From positions 2,532,624 through 2,596,623 of the forward strand of contig NZ_CP015848.1 in NCBI RefSeq assembly GCF_002105535.1: a stretch of DNA of 64,000 nucleotides. Reading direction: 5' to 3'. The stretch is from Magnetospirillum sp. ME-1. GTDB taxonomy: Bacteria > Pseudomonadota > Alphaproteobacteria > Rhodospirillales > Magnetospirillaceae. The number at the start of each line of letters is the position of its first letter. Within the stretch, counting starts at the first letter, position 1. The notes beneath the pieces were generated by a model, which did no database searches, had not been told where the DNA came from, and worked only from the letters and a program-made list of their open reading frames with translations. Made by a program: the position numbers and the translations under genes. Positions 9,158 through 18,526 of this stretch are shown in pieces.

Positions 9158-9829
9158 ATGAGTCTCACCGGCGAGGTGAGCCATCTCGTCCTGTCGGTGG
9201 CCATATTCCTGGGGGCGCATTCGCTCTCCAACTGGAAGCCGCTGCGCGGCCCCATCGAGGCCCGCTACGGCAAGAAGGGCTTCTACGCCGGCTATTCGGT
9301 GGTCTCCACCCTGCTGCTGGTCTGGGTGATCGCCGCCGCGCTCGCCTCCCCCACCGTGATGGTGTGGGAGCAGCAGCCCTGGATGCGCTGGGTGCCCCCC
9401 CTGGCCATGCCCGCCGCCTGCCTGTTCTGGGTGCTGGGGCTTACCCAGAAGAACCCCTTCTCCATCGGCCCCGGCGGGGCGGGCTATGATCCGGCGCGGC
9501 CGGGCATCGTGCGCCTGACACGCCATCCCATCATCTGGGGTTTGGGCATCTGGAGCGCCGCCCACATCATCCCCAACGGCCATCTGGCCGGGCTTTTGCT
9601 GTTCGTGCCGCTGTTCCTGCTGTGTCTGGTGGGGCCGCGCATCCTCGACGCCAAGCGCCGCAAATCCTTGGGCCGGGACCGCTGGCGGGAGATGGATGGA
9701 CAAGCAGCGTTCGACGCCCGCGCCCTGCTGGCCGAACTGGGCTGGGTCCGCATCATCGGCGGGCTGGCGCTCTATCCCGTGCTGCTGTGGCTGCACCCCA
9801 TGGTGATCGGGCTGTCGCCCCTGCCCTGA
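9158..9829 (+). CDS. NnrU family membrane protein
   Basis: A 223-residue integral membrane protein with about five to six hydrophobic helices. It matches NnrU in layout: N-terminal FLGAHSLSNWKPLRG, central ARPGIVRLTRHPIIWGLGIWSAAH, and C-terminal GPRILDAKRRKSLGRDRWR. The RHPIIWG segment resembles the isoprenylcysteine methyltransferase-like fold of this family. In denitrifiers NnrU lies near nitric oxide/nitrite reductase genes and is needed for their activity; here no denitrification gene is adjacent, so it may be a general paralogue. It starts 4 bases after folD with an AGGAG site and is probably cotranscribed. Confidence 0.85.
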   Translation: MSLTGEVSHLVLSVAIFLGAHSLSNWKPLRGPIEARYGKKGFYAGYSVVSTLLLVWVIAAALASPTVMVWEQQPWMRWVPPLAMPAACLFWVLGLTQKNPFSIGPGGAGYDPARPGIVRLTRHPIIWGLGIWSAAHIIPNGHLAGLLLFVPLFLLCLVGPRILDAKRRKSLGRDRWREMDGQAAFDARALLAELGWVRIIGGLALYPVLLWLHPMVIGLSPLP

Positions 9830-9892
9830 TCCCCCCTTTACGCCGCCCCGGAATCAAGGCAGCCTGAATGCCCCCTTTTCGGAGCCGCCGCC

Positions 9893-11236
9893 ATGTCCGG
9901 GATTGCCCCCCTCGATCTGCTGAGTGATCTGGTCGCCGACGCCCGCAAGGCCGGGGCCGAGGCCGCCGACGCCGTCCTGATCGATTCCGCCTCGCTGTCG
10001 GTGGGCATGCGCCTCGGTGCGCTGGAGCGGCTCGAACGCGCCGAATCGGGCGACGTCGGCCTGCGGGTGCTGATCGGCAAGCGCCAGGCCTTCGTCTCGT
10101 CGTCGGACCGCTCCAAGGTGGCCTTGGCCGAACTGGTGGAGCGCGCCGTGGCCATGGCGCGCTCCATCCCCGAGGACCCCTATTGCGGCCTGGCCGACCC
10201 GGCCGAGCTGGCCCGCGACTTTCCCGATCTCGACGTCTGCGACCCCGACGAGCCCTCGGCGGAGACGCTGATCGACATGGTGCGCGCCGCCGAGGATTCC
10301 GCCCGCGCGGTCCCCGGAATCACCAATTCCGAGGGTGCCGAGGCGGGCTGGGGCCGCTCAGGGGTAGCCATCGTCGCCTCCAACGGCTTTGCCCATTCCT
10401 ACGCGGTGACCTCGTCGTCGCTGTCGGTGTCGGTGCTGGCCGGCACCAACGAGCAGGGCATGGAGCGTGACTACGACTATTCCTCGGCGGTGTTCCTGGC
10501 CGACCTGCGGGAAGCCGAGGAAATCGGCTTCGAGGCCGGCCGCCGCGCCGTCCGCCGTCTGGGTGCACGCAAGGTGGCGACCAAACAGGTTCCGGTGATC
10601 TTCGACCCCCGCGTGGCGCGCGGCCTGGTGTCCAGTCTGGCCGGGGCCATCAACGGCGCCGGAGTGGCGCGCGGCACCAGCTTCCTCAAGGACAGGCTGG
10701 GCCAGGCCATCTTCGCCCGCGGCGTGCGGGTGGTGGACGATCCCCACCGCAGGCGCGGCCTGCGCTCGCGCCCCTGCGACGGCGAGGGCATCGCCACCCG
10801 ACGCCGCGCCATCGTCGAGGACGGAGTGCTGACCACCTGGCTGCTGGATCTGCGCTCGGCCCGGCAATTGGGGATGCAGTCCACCGGCCACGCCAGCCGG
10901 GGCACCTCGTCGCCGCCCTCGCCGTCCGCCAGCAATTTCTATCTGGAAGCCGGCCATATCACGCCGGGCGAGATGATCCACGACATCCCGGAGGGCTTCT
11001 ACGTCACCGATCTGTCGGGCCAGGGGGTCAACGGCGTCACCGGCGATTATTCGCGCGGGGCCTCGGGCTTCTGGATCAAGGGCGGCGAGCTGGTCTTTCC
11101 CGTCAACGAAGTGACGGTGGCGGGCAACCTCAAGGACATGTTCCTCAACCTCACCCCGGCCAGCGACTTAGGCCTGCGCCACGGCATCGACGCCCCCACC
11201 TGCCGCATCGACGGGCTGATGGTGGCGGGACGGTAG
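9893..11236 (+). CDS. pmbA: TldE/PmbA-like metalloprotease-related protein
   Basis: A 447-residue TldD/PmbA family member. With TldD it forms a heterodimeric protease that in E. coli matures microcin B17 and degrades CcdA; TldE lacks the metal site itself. Family hallmarks visible: N-terminal AEAADAVLIDSASLSVGMR, central VPVIFDPRVARGLVSSLAGAINGAG, and C-terminal FYVTDLSGQGVNGVTGDYSRGASGF is split here as FYVTDLSGQGVN and TGDYSRGASGFWI, followed by NEVTVAGNLKDMF. The HExxH motif of TldD is absent, which supports PmbA. It has its own 63-base upstream gap and converges on panC. Confidence 0.92.
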   Translation: MSGIAPLDLLSDLVADARKAGAEAADAVLIDSASLSVGMRLGALERLERAESGDVGLRVLIGKRQAFVSSSDRSKVALAELVERAVAMARSIPEDPYCGLADPAELARDFPDLDVCDPDEPSAETLIDMVRAAEDSARAVPGITNSEGAEAGWGRSGVAIVASNGFAHSYAVTSSSLSVSVLAGTNEQGMERDYDYSSAVFLADLREAEEIGFEAGRRAVRRLGARKVATKQVPVIFDPRVARGLVSSLAGAINGAGVARGTSFLKDRLGQAIFARGVRVVDDPHRRRGLRSRPCDGEGIATRRRAIVEDGVLTTWLLDLRSARQLGMQSTGHASRGTSSPPSPSASNFYLEAGHITPGEMIHDIPEGFYVTDLSGQGVNGVTGDYSRGASGFWIKGGELVFPVNEVTVAGNLKDMFLNLTPASDLGLRHGIDAPTCRIDGLMVAGR

Positions 11237-11324
11237 GGCCTTTGGCCCAAGCGTTCCATTTCGTCGTCATGGCCGGGCTTGACCCGGCCATCCATGGACC
11301 CCCGGATCAAGTCCGGGGGTGACG
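11236..11324. repeat. convergent-gene repeat with twin hairpins (CGTCATGGCCGGG type)
   Basis: Just after the pmbA stop, GGGCC-ttt-GGCCC (11236-11248) forms a small hairpin. At 11265-11324 is an element starting CGTCATGGCCGGGC and ending CCGGGGGTGACG. It folds as two hairpins, GGCCGGG-cttga-CCCGGCC and CCCCCGGA-tcaag-TCCGGGGG. This CGTCATGGCCGGGCTTGACCC type of sequence is a common dispersed repeat in alphaproteobacteria. It fills the gap between convergent pmbA and panC and could terminate both. Confidence 0.65.
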
Positions 11325-11339
11325 GTGACACGGAAAGAA

Positions 11340-12194
11340 CTAAGGCTCCACCCCGATATTGTCGATCAGCCGGGTATTGCCCAGGCGGGCGGCGGCCAGG
11401 ATGCGAAGCGGACGGTCCAGAAGCTCGGCGGGCGCCAGGGAGGCGGCGTCGCGGACCTCGATGTAATCCACCGAATCGAAGCCGGCCTTCAGCAGGCCCG
11501 AGGCGGCCATGGGGCAAAGGTCGGAGGCCTTGGCCCCGGCGCGCAGGCCGTCGGCCACGCCGGTGAGCGCACGGATCAGCCAGGGCGCGATGGCCCGCTG
11601 CTCAGGCGTCATATAGGCGTTGCGCGACGACATGGCCAGGCCGTCGTCTTCGCGGAGCGTAGGCACCCCTTCGATGCGCACCGGAATGTCCAGGTCGCGG
11701 GCGAAGCGGCGGATCACCGCCAACTGCTGGTAATCCTTCTCGCCGAACAGGGCAACGTCGGGCAGGCATTGCAGCAAAAGCTTGGTCACCACCGTGGCGA
11801 CGCCGGCGAAATGGCCGGGGCGCACCGCGCCGCACATTCCGTCCGACACGCCGCTGACGCTCACCGTGGTGGCGAAGCCGTCCGGGTACATCTCGGGCAC
11901 GGTGGGGGCGAACAGCACATGGCAGCCGGCCGAGGACAGCGCGGCGGCGTCCTTCTCCTCCTGGCGGGGATAGCGGGCGAAATCCTCGTTGGGGCCGAAC
12001 TGGGTGGGATTGACGAACACCGAGGCGACGCAGCGATCGGCCAGTTCCAGCCCGCGCCGCACCAGCGACAGATGGCCGTCATGCAGCGCCCCCATGGTGG
12101 GAACCAGGGCGACGGAGAGCTTGGCGTCACGCCAGCCGCCCACCTGGGCGCGCAATTGGGCGACGGACCGCACGATGGCGACGGGAGCACTCAT
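11340..12194 (-). CDS. panC: pantothenate synthetase
   Basis: A 284-residue enzyme of the nucleotidyltransferase superfamily; it ligates pantoate and beta-alanine using ATP, the last step of pantothenate (vitamin B5) synthesis. The [15 protein letters not shown] segment contains the HxGH ATP-binding motif, followed by [20 protein letters not shown], and [13 protein letters not shown] and SSRNAYM(TPEQR) complete the active site. Start ATG at 12194 overlaps the panB TGA (ATGA), with GAAG upstream; the seven-residue upstream extension was rejected. Confidence 0.96.
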   Translation of the reverse strand: MSAPVAIVRSVAQLRAQVGGWRDAKLSVALVPTMGALHDGHLSLVRRGLELADRCVASVFVNPTQFGPNEDFARYPRQEEKDAAALSSAGCHVLFAPTVPEMYPDGFATTVSVSGVSDGMCGAVRPGHFAGVATVVTKLLLQCLPDVALFGEKDYQQLAVIRRFARDLDIPVRIEGVPTLREDDGLAMSSRNAYMTPEQRAIAPWLIRALTGVADGLRAGAKASDLCPMAASGLLKAGFDSVDYIEVRDAASLAPAELLDRPLRILAAARLGNTRLIDNIGVEP

Positions 12195-13015
12195 TTCTTC
12201 GCCACCCCGAAGCAATGTTCCGGTCCGGGGAAGGTGCGGGCCTTGACCTCGGCGGCGTAATCCTCGGCCGCCTTGGTGATAATGGGGCGCAGATCGGCGT
12301 AGCGCTTGACGAATTTGGGGGTGAAGTCGTCGAACAGCCCGACCAGGTCGTCGATCACCAGCACCTGGCCGTCGCAGGCGGCCGACGCGCCGATGCCGAT
12401 GGTGGGAATGCCGATTTCCGCCGAAAGGGCGCGGGCCACCGGCTCCACCGTGCCCTCGACCACCACCGAGAAGGCGCCGGCCTCGGTGATGGCGCGGGCG
12501 TCGGCGCGGATGGCCTCGGCCTCTTCGTCGAGGCGGCCCTGGGCGCGGAAGCCGCCGGCGGCATGCACCGCCTGGGGCTTCAGGCCGATATGGGCCATCA
12601 CCGGAATGCCCCGGTCCACCAGGAAGCGGATGGTCTCGGCCAGTTCGCGGCCGCCTTCCAGCTTGACGGCGGCGCAGCCCGTTTCGGCCATCACCCGGGC
12701 GCAGTTGCGAAAGGCCTGCTCCTTGCTTTCCTGGTAGGAGCCGAACGGCATGTCCACCACCACGCAGGCCTTCGAAGACGAGCGCACCACGGCGGCGCCG
12801 TGGTTGATCATCATGTCCAGCGTCACGCCCAGCGTGGTCTCCATGCCGTAGACCACCATGCCCAGCGAATCGCCCACCAGCAGGATGTCGCAGACCGGAT
12901 CGAGCAGGCGGGCGATGGGCGCGGTATAGGCGGTCAGCACCACCAGCGGATCGCCTCCCTTGCGGGCGCGGATGTCGCGCGTGGTGATGCGTTTGATCCT
13001 GACTTCGGTGCTCAC
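12191..13015 (-). CDS. panB: 3-methyl-2-oxobutanoate hydroxymethyltransferase
   Basis: A 274-residue TIM-barrel enzyme that transfers a hydroxymethyl group from methylene-THF to ketoisovalerate to make ketopantoate. Motifs: [30 protein letters not shown] with metal-binding Asp, [22 protein letters not shown] and the [19 protein letters not shown] signature near residue 200. Full length. It is followed by panC with a 4-base overlap; the ketopantoate reductase panE is not in this window. The 44-base gap to fnr holds no obvious promoter, so pan genes may be read from the fnr transcript. Confidence 0.96.
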   Translation of the reverse strand: MSTEVRIKRITTRDIRARKGGDPLVVLTAYTAPIARLLDPVCDILLVGDSLGMVVYGMETTLGVTLDMMINHGAAVVRSSSKACVVVDMPFGSYQESKEQAFRNCARVMAETGCAAVKLEGGRELAETIRFLVDRGIPVMAHIGLKPQAVHAAGGFRAQGRLDEEAEAIRADARAITEAGAFSVVVEGTVEPVARALSAEIGIPTIGIGASAACDGQVLVIDDLVGLFDDFTPKFVKRYADLRPIITKAAEDYAAEVKARTFPGPEHCFGVAKK

Positions 13016-13059
13016 CGGAGGGCCTCTTTCACTGGGGAAGCGGATGGATAGATGGGGGG

Positions 13060-13818
13060 TCAGGCGCCTTCGGCCAGCTCGCGCAGCGCGTCCCAGTCAT
13101 TGACGATGCAATGACCCGACGCCGGCAATCCGATGATGCCGTCGCGTTTCAGCTGGGTGAAGGTGCGGCTGACCGTCTCGATGGTCAGGCCGAGATAATC
13201 GGCGATGTCGGCGCGGCTCATGGGCAGCGCCACCGGGCTGGCCACGCCGCCCGCCTGGGTCGAGCGCTGGGACAGGCGCAGCAGGAAGGTGGCGACCTTT
13301 TCGCGCGCCGTCTTGCGGCCCAGCAGCAGCATCTGGTCCTGGGCCGACACCAGGTCCTTGACCGCCATGGTGAACATGCGGCGCTCCAGGCGGGGAATCT
13401 CGCTGATCAGGCTGTCCAGCTTGCGGTGGGTGAAGCGGCACAGATGGGTGGGCGTGATGGTCTCGGCGGTGTAGCAATAGCCGCCGTCAATGCCAAGGCC
13501 GAACAGATCGCCCGAGAACAGGAAACCGATGATCTGGCGCCGCCCGTCGGGCATCAGCTTGTACAGCTTCACCGCGCCGTTGGAGATGGAATAGACGTTG
13601 TCCACCTCGTCGCCTTCGCGGAACACCGTGAAATTGGCGGGCAGCGCCGCGTGGCAGCGCACGGTGGCCAGGCGCTTGACCTCGTCGTGGGAGAGGTCGG
13701 CGCAAAAGGCGATCTCGCGCACGATGTCGCAGTTGCGGCACTGGGGCGAGCGCAGGTCGGCGATGTGCGGCGTCTTGTGGGCGTCGTAATCAAGGGGCGG
13801 CATGTGCAGGCTACCCAT
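13060..13818 (-). CDS. fnr: Fnr-type Crp family oxygen-sensing regulator
   Basis: A 252-residue Crp/Fnr protein. Counting from the chosen ATG, cysteines at 27, 30 and 39 (C-x2-C-x8-C) plus C127 in TPTHLCRF are placed to hold the oxygen-labile [4Fe-4S] cluster; this spacing equals what I recall for Magnetospirillum Fnr rather than the E. coli C-x2-C-x5-C. The effector domain includes [16 protein letters not shown] and [16 protein letters not shown]; the HTH is [28 protein letters not shown] with the E-x-x-S-R Fnr-box recognition. It lies right after ccoS and probably activates the cco operon through the TTGAT-N4-ATCAA site at 21899. The ATG at 13803 is an alternative start. Confidence 0.92.
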   Translation of the reverse strand: MGSLHMPPLDYDAHKTPHIADLRSPQCRNCDIVREIAFCADLSHDEVKRLATVRCHAALPANFTVFREGDEVDNVYSISNGAVKLYKLMPDGRRQIIGFLFSGDLFGLGIDGGYCYTAETITPTHLCRFTHRKLDSLISEIPRLERRMFTMAVKDLVSAQDQMLLLGRKTAREKVATFLLRLSQRSTQAGGVASPVALPMSRADIADYLGLTIETVSRTFTQLKRDGIIGLPASGHCIVNDWDALRELAEGA

Positions 13819-13822
13819 CCCC

Positions 13823-13984
13823 TCAGGCCCCGGTCTTGGGCTGTTCGTCGTCGTCGAAGAGGATGCGATGCGCCGCCCCGTCGAGGTCATCGAACTGACC
13901 CGACTTCAACGCCCACAGGAAACCGAGCAATCCCACGAAGCCCAAACCGAGGGCCACCGGGATCAGCATCAACAGATTGTCCAC
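13823..13984 (-). CDS. ccoS: cbb3 oxidase maturation protein CcoS
   Basis: A 53-residue membrane protein starting with GTG. One transmembrane helix (about 2-27, ending GLLGFLWALKSGQFDDL) followed by a soluble acidic tail; GxxxFxWAxxxGQFDDLxxxAxRILFDD is the CcoS/FixS pattern. The protein is required for insertion of redox cofactors into cbb3 oxidase in Rhodobacter and Bradyrhizobium. Its GTG overlaps the ccoI TAG by one base (TAGTG), preceded by GGAGAGGG, so it is translationally coupled to ccoI. Confidence 0.92.
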   Translation of the reverse strand: MDNLLMLIPVALGLGFVGLLGFLWALKSGQFDDLDGAAHRILFDDDEQPKTGA

Positions 13985-16329
13985 TACCCTCTCCGGCGCG
14001 ATAGACGCAGAGCGTTCCCAATTACTACCAGTGACGAGGTGGACATGGCAATCGCGGCGATGAGGGGGGTGACCATTCCGGCTATGGCCAGCGGCACCGT
14101 GAACAGGTTGTAGCCCAGCGCCAGCACGAAATTCTGCTTCACCAGGACGCGCGACAGGCGCGCCACCTCCAGGGTTTCGGTGACGGGGGCGAGGCGGGCG
14201 CCCTGGAACACCACGTCGGCGGCGGTCTGGCTGACGTCCACCGCGGTTGACGGCGACATGGAGACATGGGCCGAGGCCAGCGCCGGGGCGTCGTTGAGGC
14301 CGTCGCCGATCATCAGCACCTTGCGGCCTTGCCCCGCCAATTCGGCCAGACGGGCGCATTTGTCGGCCGGCGCGCAACCGGCTTGCCATTCCGTAATGCC
14401 CAAGGCCTCGGCCACCTTGGCGGCGGCGGCGGGGCGGTCGCCCGACAGCAATTCCACGGCAAGGCCCATGCGGCGCAGTTCGGCCACCACGGCGACAGCG
14501 TCGGAGCGCAGCGCATCGGTGAAGGAAAACCGCACCGGCGCGCGGCCGGGACGGGCCAGCCACAATTCCGGTCCGTCGCCGGTGGAATCGTCGGCGATTC
14601 CGACGAACTTCCGGCTGCCCAGGCGGATGCCCTGGGCCGGGATCTCCAGGCCCAGGCCCGGCACCTCGACCACGCCCTCGGCCACGCTCGCCCCCGGGCA
14701 GGCCTGGGTGACGGCGCGGGCCAGGGGATGGCGGGACGCGGGCGACAGGCCGGCGGCGACCATCAGGTCGTCCCTGGTCCAGCCGCCGTCCTCGGCCAGG
14801 ACCGGCTTGCCCAGCGTCAGGGTGCCGGTCTTGTCGAACACCACGGTGTCGGATTCGGCGAAGCGTTCCAGGGCGGTGGCGGATTTCACCAGCACCCCCT
14901 GGCGCATCAGCCGGCCCGAGGCGATGACCTGGACCACCGGCACGGCCAGGGCCAGGGCGCAGGGGCAGGTGATGATGAGCACGGCCACGGCATAAAGCAG
15001 AGCCTCCTGCCAGGCCGTCGCGGTGAAGAACGTCCAGCCGCAGAAGGTGGCCAGGGCGGCCACATGCACCACGGGGGCGTACCAGCGCGACACCCGGTCG
15101 GCCAGGGCCACGTAGCGGGCACGGCCCTGTTCGGCCACTTCCATCATGCGCACGATCTCGGCCAGCAGGGTGCGCTCGCCCACCGCCGCCACCTCGAGCC
15201 GCAGCGGCGCCGACAGATTGATGGTGCCGGCGAAGACCTGGGCGCCGGGCGCCACCTGCACCGGCAGGCTTTCGCCGGTCAGCAGGCTGGTGTCCACGTC
15301 GGAGCGGCCGTCGGTGATGCGGCCGTCGACGCCGATGCGCTCGCCCGCCGCCACCAGCACCTTCGCGCCCGGGGCCACCTTGTGGGGGGGAGCCATGCGC
15401 TGCGAACCGTCGTCCTCCAGCACGGTGACCGCCACGGCGTCCAGGGCCAGCAGGTGCTCCACCGTGGTGCGCGCCCGCCCGCGCGCCCGCGAATCCAGGT
15501 AGCGGCCGATCAGCAGGAAGAACAGCAAGGTGATGGCCGAATCGAAATAGGCGTACTCGCCCCCGTTGATGGTCTCCCACAGGCTCATCAGGCTGGCCAG
15601 CGTCACGCCGATGGTGATGGGCACGTCCATGTTGGTGCGGCCCGAGCGCAGCGCCGACACGGCCGAGCGGGCGAAGGGCCGCACGCACCACGCCACGGCG
15701 GGCAGGACGATCAGGGCCGAGATCCAGTGCATCAGGCCGCGCGTCGCCGGACCCATATACGAGAAGTGCCCGGCCCACACCGAGACCGACAGCAGCATGA
15801 CGTTGCCGGCGGCGAAGCCGGCGATGGCCATGGCGCGCAGCAATTCCTTTTCCTGGCGGTGGGTGTCGGCGCTCAGGCGCTCGGGATCATAGGGCACCAG
15901 GCGGTAGCCCACACTGATCACCGGGGCGAGCAGGGCACCGGGCTCGGTCTCGTCGTGCCTCCAGCGCACCACCAGGCGGCGCGTGGTCATGTTGACCCGG
16001 GCCCAGGTGACGCCCTTCTGCTTGTTCAGAAGCGATTCGATCAGCCAGATGCAGGCGCCGCAATGCAGCCCCTCGATCATCAGGTGCAGGCTGGCCTCGC
16101 CCTTGTCGTCGACGCTCACATGGGCGGTGAAATCATGATAGCGGTCGGCATCGTCGTCGGGACGCAGCGGCCGCGCCGCCGGATCGGTGGTGCGCCTTGC
16201 ATAGTACTGCTCGAGGCCCAGGCCCTCGACCAGATGGTAGGCGCCCTCGCAGCCCTTGCAGCAGAACGCGCCGCCCAGCTCGGCCGGAACAGGTCCTCCG
16301 CAATGGCGGCAGAGCAGGGCTGCGGTCAC
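13984..16329 (-). CDS. ccoI: copper-exporting P1B-type ATPase CcoI
   Basis: A 781-residue heavy-metal ATPase that delivers copper for assembly of cbb3 oxidase. N-terminus: Cys-rich CRHCGGPVP...CCKGC (7-27), typical of FixI/CcoI, then a heavy-metal domain with GLHCGAC (87-93). Eight transmembrane helices follow, with the CPC ion motif at 455-457, phosphorylation motif DKTGT at 499-503 and hinge GDGLNDAP near 677. TGES (about 351) marks the actuator domain. It starts with GTG overlapping the ccoH stop (GTGA). Confidence 0.96.
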   Translation of the reverse strand: MTAALLCRHCGGPVPAELGGAFCCKGCEGAYHLVEGLGLEQYYARRTTDPAARPLRPDDDADRYHDFTAHVSVDDKGEASLHLMIEGLHCGACIWLIESLLNKQKGVTWARVNMTTRRLVVRWRHDETEPGALLAPVISVGYRLVPYDPERLSADTHRQEKELLRAMAIAGFAAGNVMLLSVSVWAGHFSYMGPATRGLMHWISALIVLPAVAWCVRPFARSAVSALRSGRTNMDVPITIGVTLASLMSLWETINGGEYAYFDSAITLLFFLLIGRYLDSRARGRARTTVEHLLALDAVAVTVLEDDGSQRMAPPHKVAPGAKVLVAAGERIGVDGRITDGRSDVDTSLLTGESLPVQVAPGAQVFAGTINLSAPLRLEVAAVGERTLLAEIVRMMEVAEQGRARYVALADRVSRWYAPVVHVAALATFCGWTFFTATAWQEALLYAVAVLIITCPCALALAVPVVQVIASGRLMRQGVLVKSATALERFAESDTVVFDKTGTLTLGKPVLAEDGGWTRDDLMVAAGLSPASRHPLARAVTQACPGASVAEGVVEVPGLGLEIPAQGIRLGSRKFVGIADDSTGDGPELWLARPGRAPVRFSFTDALRSDAVAVVAELRRMGLAVELLSGDRPAAAAKVAEALGITEWQAGCAPADKCARLAELAGQGRKVLMIGDGLNDAPALASAHVSMSPSTAVDVSQTAADVVFQGARLAPVTETLEVARLSRVLVKQNFVLALGYNLFTVPLAIAGMVTPLIAAIAMSTSSLVVIGNALRLSRRRG

Positions 16330-16808
16330 GGCACCACGATGCGGCGGTTGACCGAATAGGGAAGGTCCTTGCCCGTGGCCACCAGGGCCAGATCCCAGAC
16401 CCCGGCCAGGGGCAGTTCCTGCAAGGTGGCGTAGGCTCCGGGGCCGATGGGGGCCAGCAGCACCTCGCGGTCATGGCCCTTGGCGGTGGGGCGCACGAAC
16501 CTGGCCTTGACCTCCATGCCGTCCACCGGCTTGCCGGCGGCATCCTTGTAGGTGACGGTGACGTGGGCGCCGTGATTGGCCGCCGGGTCCACCTGCAGGT
16601 CCACGGACCAGTTCAGGGCTTCCTGCTTGCGGGCCGCCTCGATGGTCTGGTTGAAGGCCAGGCCCTTCTCGTAGGGGCGCTCGGTGGAGACGCCGGAGAA
16701 GGTGGAATTGGCGAAGTACGCCATGGTGAAGTTCACCACCAGCACCACCATGAAGCCGCCGACGAAGATGTAGGGATACCACCAGCCGGGCTTGCGCTGT
16801 TCGGTCAT
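16326..16808 (-). CDS. ccoH: cbb3 oxidase assembly protein CcoH (FixH)
   Basis: A 160-residue FixH family protein with one N-terminal transmembrane helix (residues ~8-33, PGWWYPYIFVGGFMVVLVVN) and a periplasmic domain containing STERPYEKGLAFNQTIEAAR, the family signature, and a beta-sandwich-like C-terminus. CcoH is associated with and stabilises the cbb3 oxidase. ATG at 16808 has GGAGAGG nine bases upstream; ATG at 16814, immediately after the ccoG TAA, would add two residues but puts the site too close. Its stop overlaps the GTG of ccoI. Confidence 0.93.
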   Translation of the reverse strand: MTEQRKPGWWYPYIFVGGFMVVLVVNFTMAYFANSTFSGVSTERPYEKGLAFNQTIEAARKQEALNWSVDLQVDPAANHGAHVTVTYKDAAGKPVDGMEVKARFVRPTAKGHDREVLLAPIGPGAYATLQELPLAGVWDLALVATGKDLPYSVNRRIVVP

Positions 16809-16814
16809 GTGCAT

Positions 16815-18272
16815 TTACCTCTCCGGTCCGGCGAACAGGGATTCGAGACGGTTGCTTCCGCCCTTGGCCGTCTCGCGCAGGGTAAAGTACAGCGGCGTGC
16901 GCTTGCCCTGCAACTTGTCGGCGGGAGCGGTGACGAAAACGTTGAAGGCCCCCACGTCGTCGGGCACCACCCGCAAGGTGGCCTTGGCGCCCTCGGCCTT
17001 GCCGCCCACCACGGTGAGGCCCAGCCCGTCGATGCCCGAGACGGTAACCTCGAACTCGCGTTCCTCGCGCACCATGTTGAGGATCTTGACGGTGTAGCCG
17101 TTGCGGATGCTGCCGTCCGACAGCTGGACGAACAGGGGCGAGCGTTCGTGCTGGACGGCGATATCGAAGCTCTTGCGCGACGACAGGCCGAAAATCATCA
17201 GGCCGCTCACCGCGGCGATGATCGCCACATAGATGATGGTGCGCGCCCGGACCAGCTTGATCCTGGTCTTCTCGCCCTTCTCGCGCGCGGCGAGGTTGGC
17301 CGAGGAATCCCAGGTGATCAGCCCGCGCGGCAGGTTGAACTTGTCCATCATGGTGTTGCAGGCGTCGATGCACAGCGCGCAGCCGATGCAGCCCATCTGC
17401 ATGCCATCGCGGATGTCGATGCCGGTGGGGCAGGACGTGACGCACATCTTGCAGTCGATGCAGTGGCCGCGATTCTCGAAGGTCTCGGTCTTGCGGATGG
17501 GCTTCCTGGGCTCGCCGCGCCATTCCTCGTAGGTGACGATCAGCGAATGCTCGTCGAACATGGCCGACTGGAAGCGCGAATAGGGGCACATGTAGAGGCA
17601 AACCTGCTCGCGGGCATATCCCGCCAGCAGGAAGCAGCAGCCCCCCACCACGGCGATGGTGCCGTAGACGGCGCTGTCCTCAGCACCTCTGAAGATGTCC
17701 TTCAGCATGGTCGGCGCATCGCCGAAATACAGCGTGAAGCCGATGCCGCACGAGGCCGAGATGATCAGCCAGACGATGTTGATGACGGCCTTCTTCGCCA
17801 GCTTGTCGGCGCTCCACTTGGCCCGATCCAGCGCCATGCGTTTGGCGCGGTCGCCCACCACCAGGCGCTCCACATACATGAACAGGTCGGTGTAGACCGT
17901 CTGGAAGCAGAAAAAGCCGCACCAGATGCGCCCCGCCAGCGAGCTCATGAAGAACAGGGCGATGGCGGCCAGGAACAGGAGGCCGGTGATGTAGTAGACC
18001 TCCTGCGGCCAGATCTCCAGGAAGAAGAAATAGCCGCGCCGCCCGGTCATGTCGGCCAGGATAGCCTGGTTGGGGGCGTCGGGGCCGCGGTCCCAGCGCA
18101 GGAACGGCGCAATGTGGTAGATCGCCAGCAAGACGATCATGGCCGCCCATTTCCAATTGCGGAACGTGCCCTTCACCGTGCGCGGGTGGATCATGACGGT
18201 TTCGGCGTAGAGCGGACCGTCGCCGTCACCGGCATGCTTCTTCAGGGAGGGGTCGATCTTCGGACTGGCCAT
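16815..18272 (-). CDS. ccoG: cbb3 oxidase accessory iron-sulfur protein CcoG
   Basis: A 485-residue CcoG/RdxA/FixG protein. It has about five transmembrane helices with Cys-containing motifs IWCGFFCFQTVYTDLFMYVE and REQVCLYMCPYSRFQ, then a dicluster ferredoxin domain with C271-x2-C-x2-C-x3-C281-P and C295-x2-C-x2-C-x3-C305, and a C-terminal immunoglobulin-like domain. CcoG has been shown to reduce Cu(II) to Cu(I) for the cbb3 CuB site. ATG at 18272 was preferred; a TTG three codons upstream is possible. A hairpin with a T-rich tail lies 42 bases upstream. Confidence 0.95.
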   Translation of the reverse strand: MASPKIDPSLKKHAGDGDGPLYAETVMIHPRTVKGTFRNWKWAAMIVLLAIYHIAPFLRWDRGPDAPNQAILADMTGRRGYFFFLEIWPQEVYYITGLLFLAAIALFFMSSLAGRIWCGFFCFQTVYTDLFMYVERLVVGDRAKRMALDRAKWSADKLAKKAVINIVWLIISASCGIGFTLYFGDAPTMLKDIFRGAEDSAVYGTIAVVGGCCFLLAGYAREQVCLYMCPYSRFQSAMFDEHSLIVTYEEWRGEPRKPIRKTETFENRGHCIDCKMCVTSCPTGIDIRDGMQMGCIGCALCIDACNTMMDKFNLPRGLITWDSSANLAAREKGEKTRIKLVRARTIIYVAIIAAVSGLMIFGLSSRKSFDIAVQHERSPLFVQLSDGSIRNGYTVKILNMVREEREFEVTVSGIDGLGLTVVGGKAEGAKATLRVVPDDVGAFNVFVTAPADKLQGKRTPLYFTLRETAKGGSNRLESLFAGPER

Positions 18273-18301
18273 GATGTTCAAACGCTCTGCTGCGAAAGGG
18301 G

Positions 18302-18347
18302 GCCAAAAGACAAGGCGGGGGACCGTGCGTCACGATCCGTCCCCGCC
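18302..18347 (-). terminator. possible terminator between ccoP and ccoG
   Basis: Read on the minus strand, an eight-pair GC stem (TCCCCGCC at 18340-18347 forward with GGCGGGG at 18314-18320) is followed by TTGTCTTTTGG. It would end the ccoNOQP transcript, or act as an attenuator separating it from ccoGHIS, since it is only 42 bases upstream of the ccoG ATG. No promoter for ccoG is evident in the short space after it. Confidence 0.4.
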
Positions 18348-18470
18348 ATGCCGGCTGTGATACTCCAAAATCGACGAATCTAGAATGCTTCTTTCGTCGA
18401 GCCCGCCCTTCATGGGAACAAGGGTGGGTTGATGGATCCGGGGGCTTGAATTCGGCCCCAGATATGCCGA

Positions 18471-18504
18471 TGGGGTGCGCCCCTGTCGCCAGGCACGCAC
18501 CCCA
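18471..18504 (-). other. strong hairpin after ccoP
   Basis: TGGGGTGCG (18471-18479) and CGCACCCCA (18496-18504) pair perfectly over nine bases; the 16-base loop has its own CCTG/CAGG pairing. It lies 23 bases after the ccoP stop, with no T tract on the minus strand, so it is more likely to protect the 3' end of ccoNOQP mRNA than to terminate. The rest of the 254-base gap 18273-18526 contains the terminator candidate listed separately and otherwise nothing I recognise. Confidence 0.45.
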
Positions 18505-18526
18505 CCGGGTCCCCCCACTTACACTC

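Noticed and set aside
18425-18440. TTGAT half-site before ccoG as a second Fnr box
   Set aside because: TTGATGGATCCGG lacks the second half-site ATCAA.
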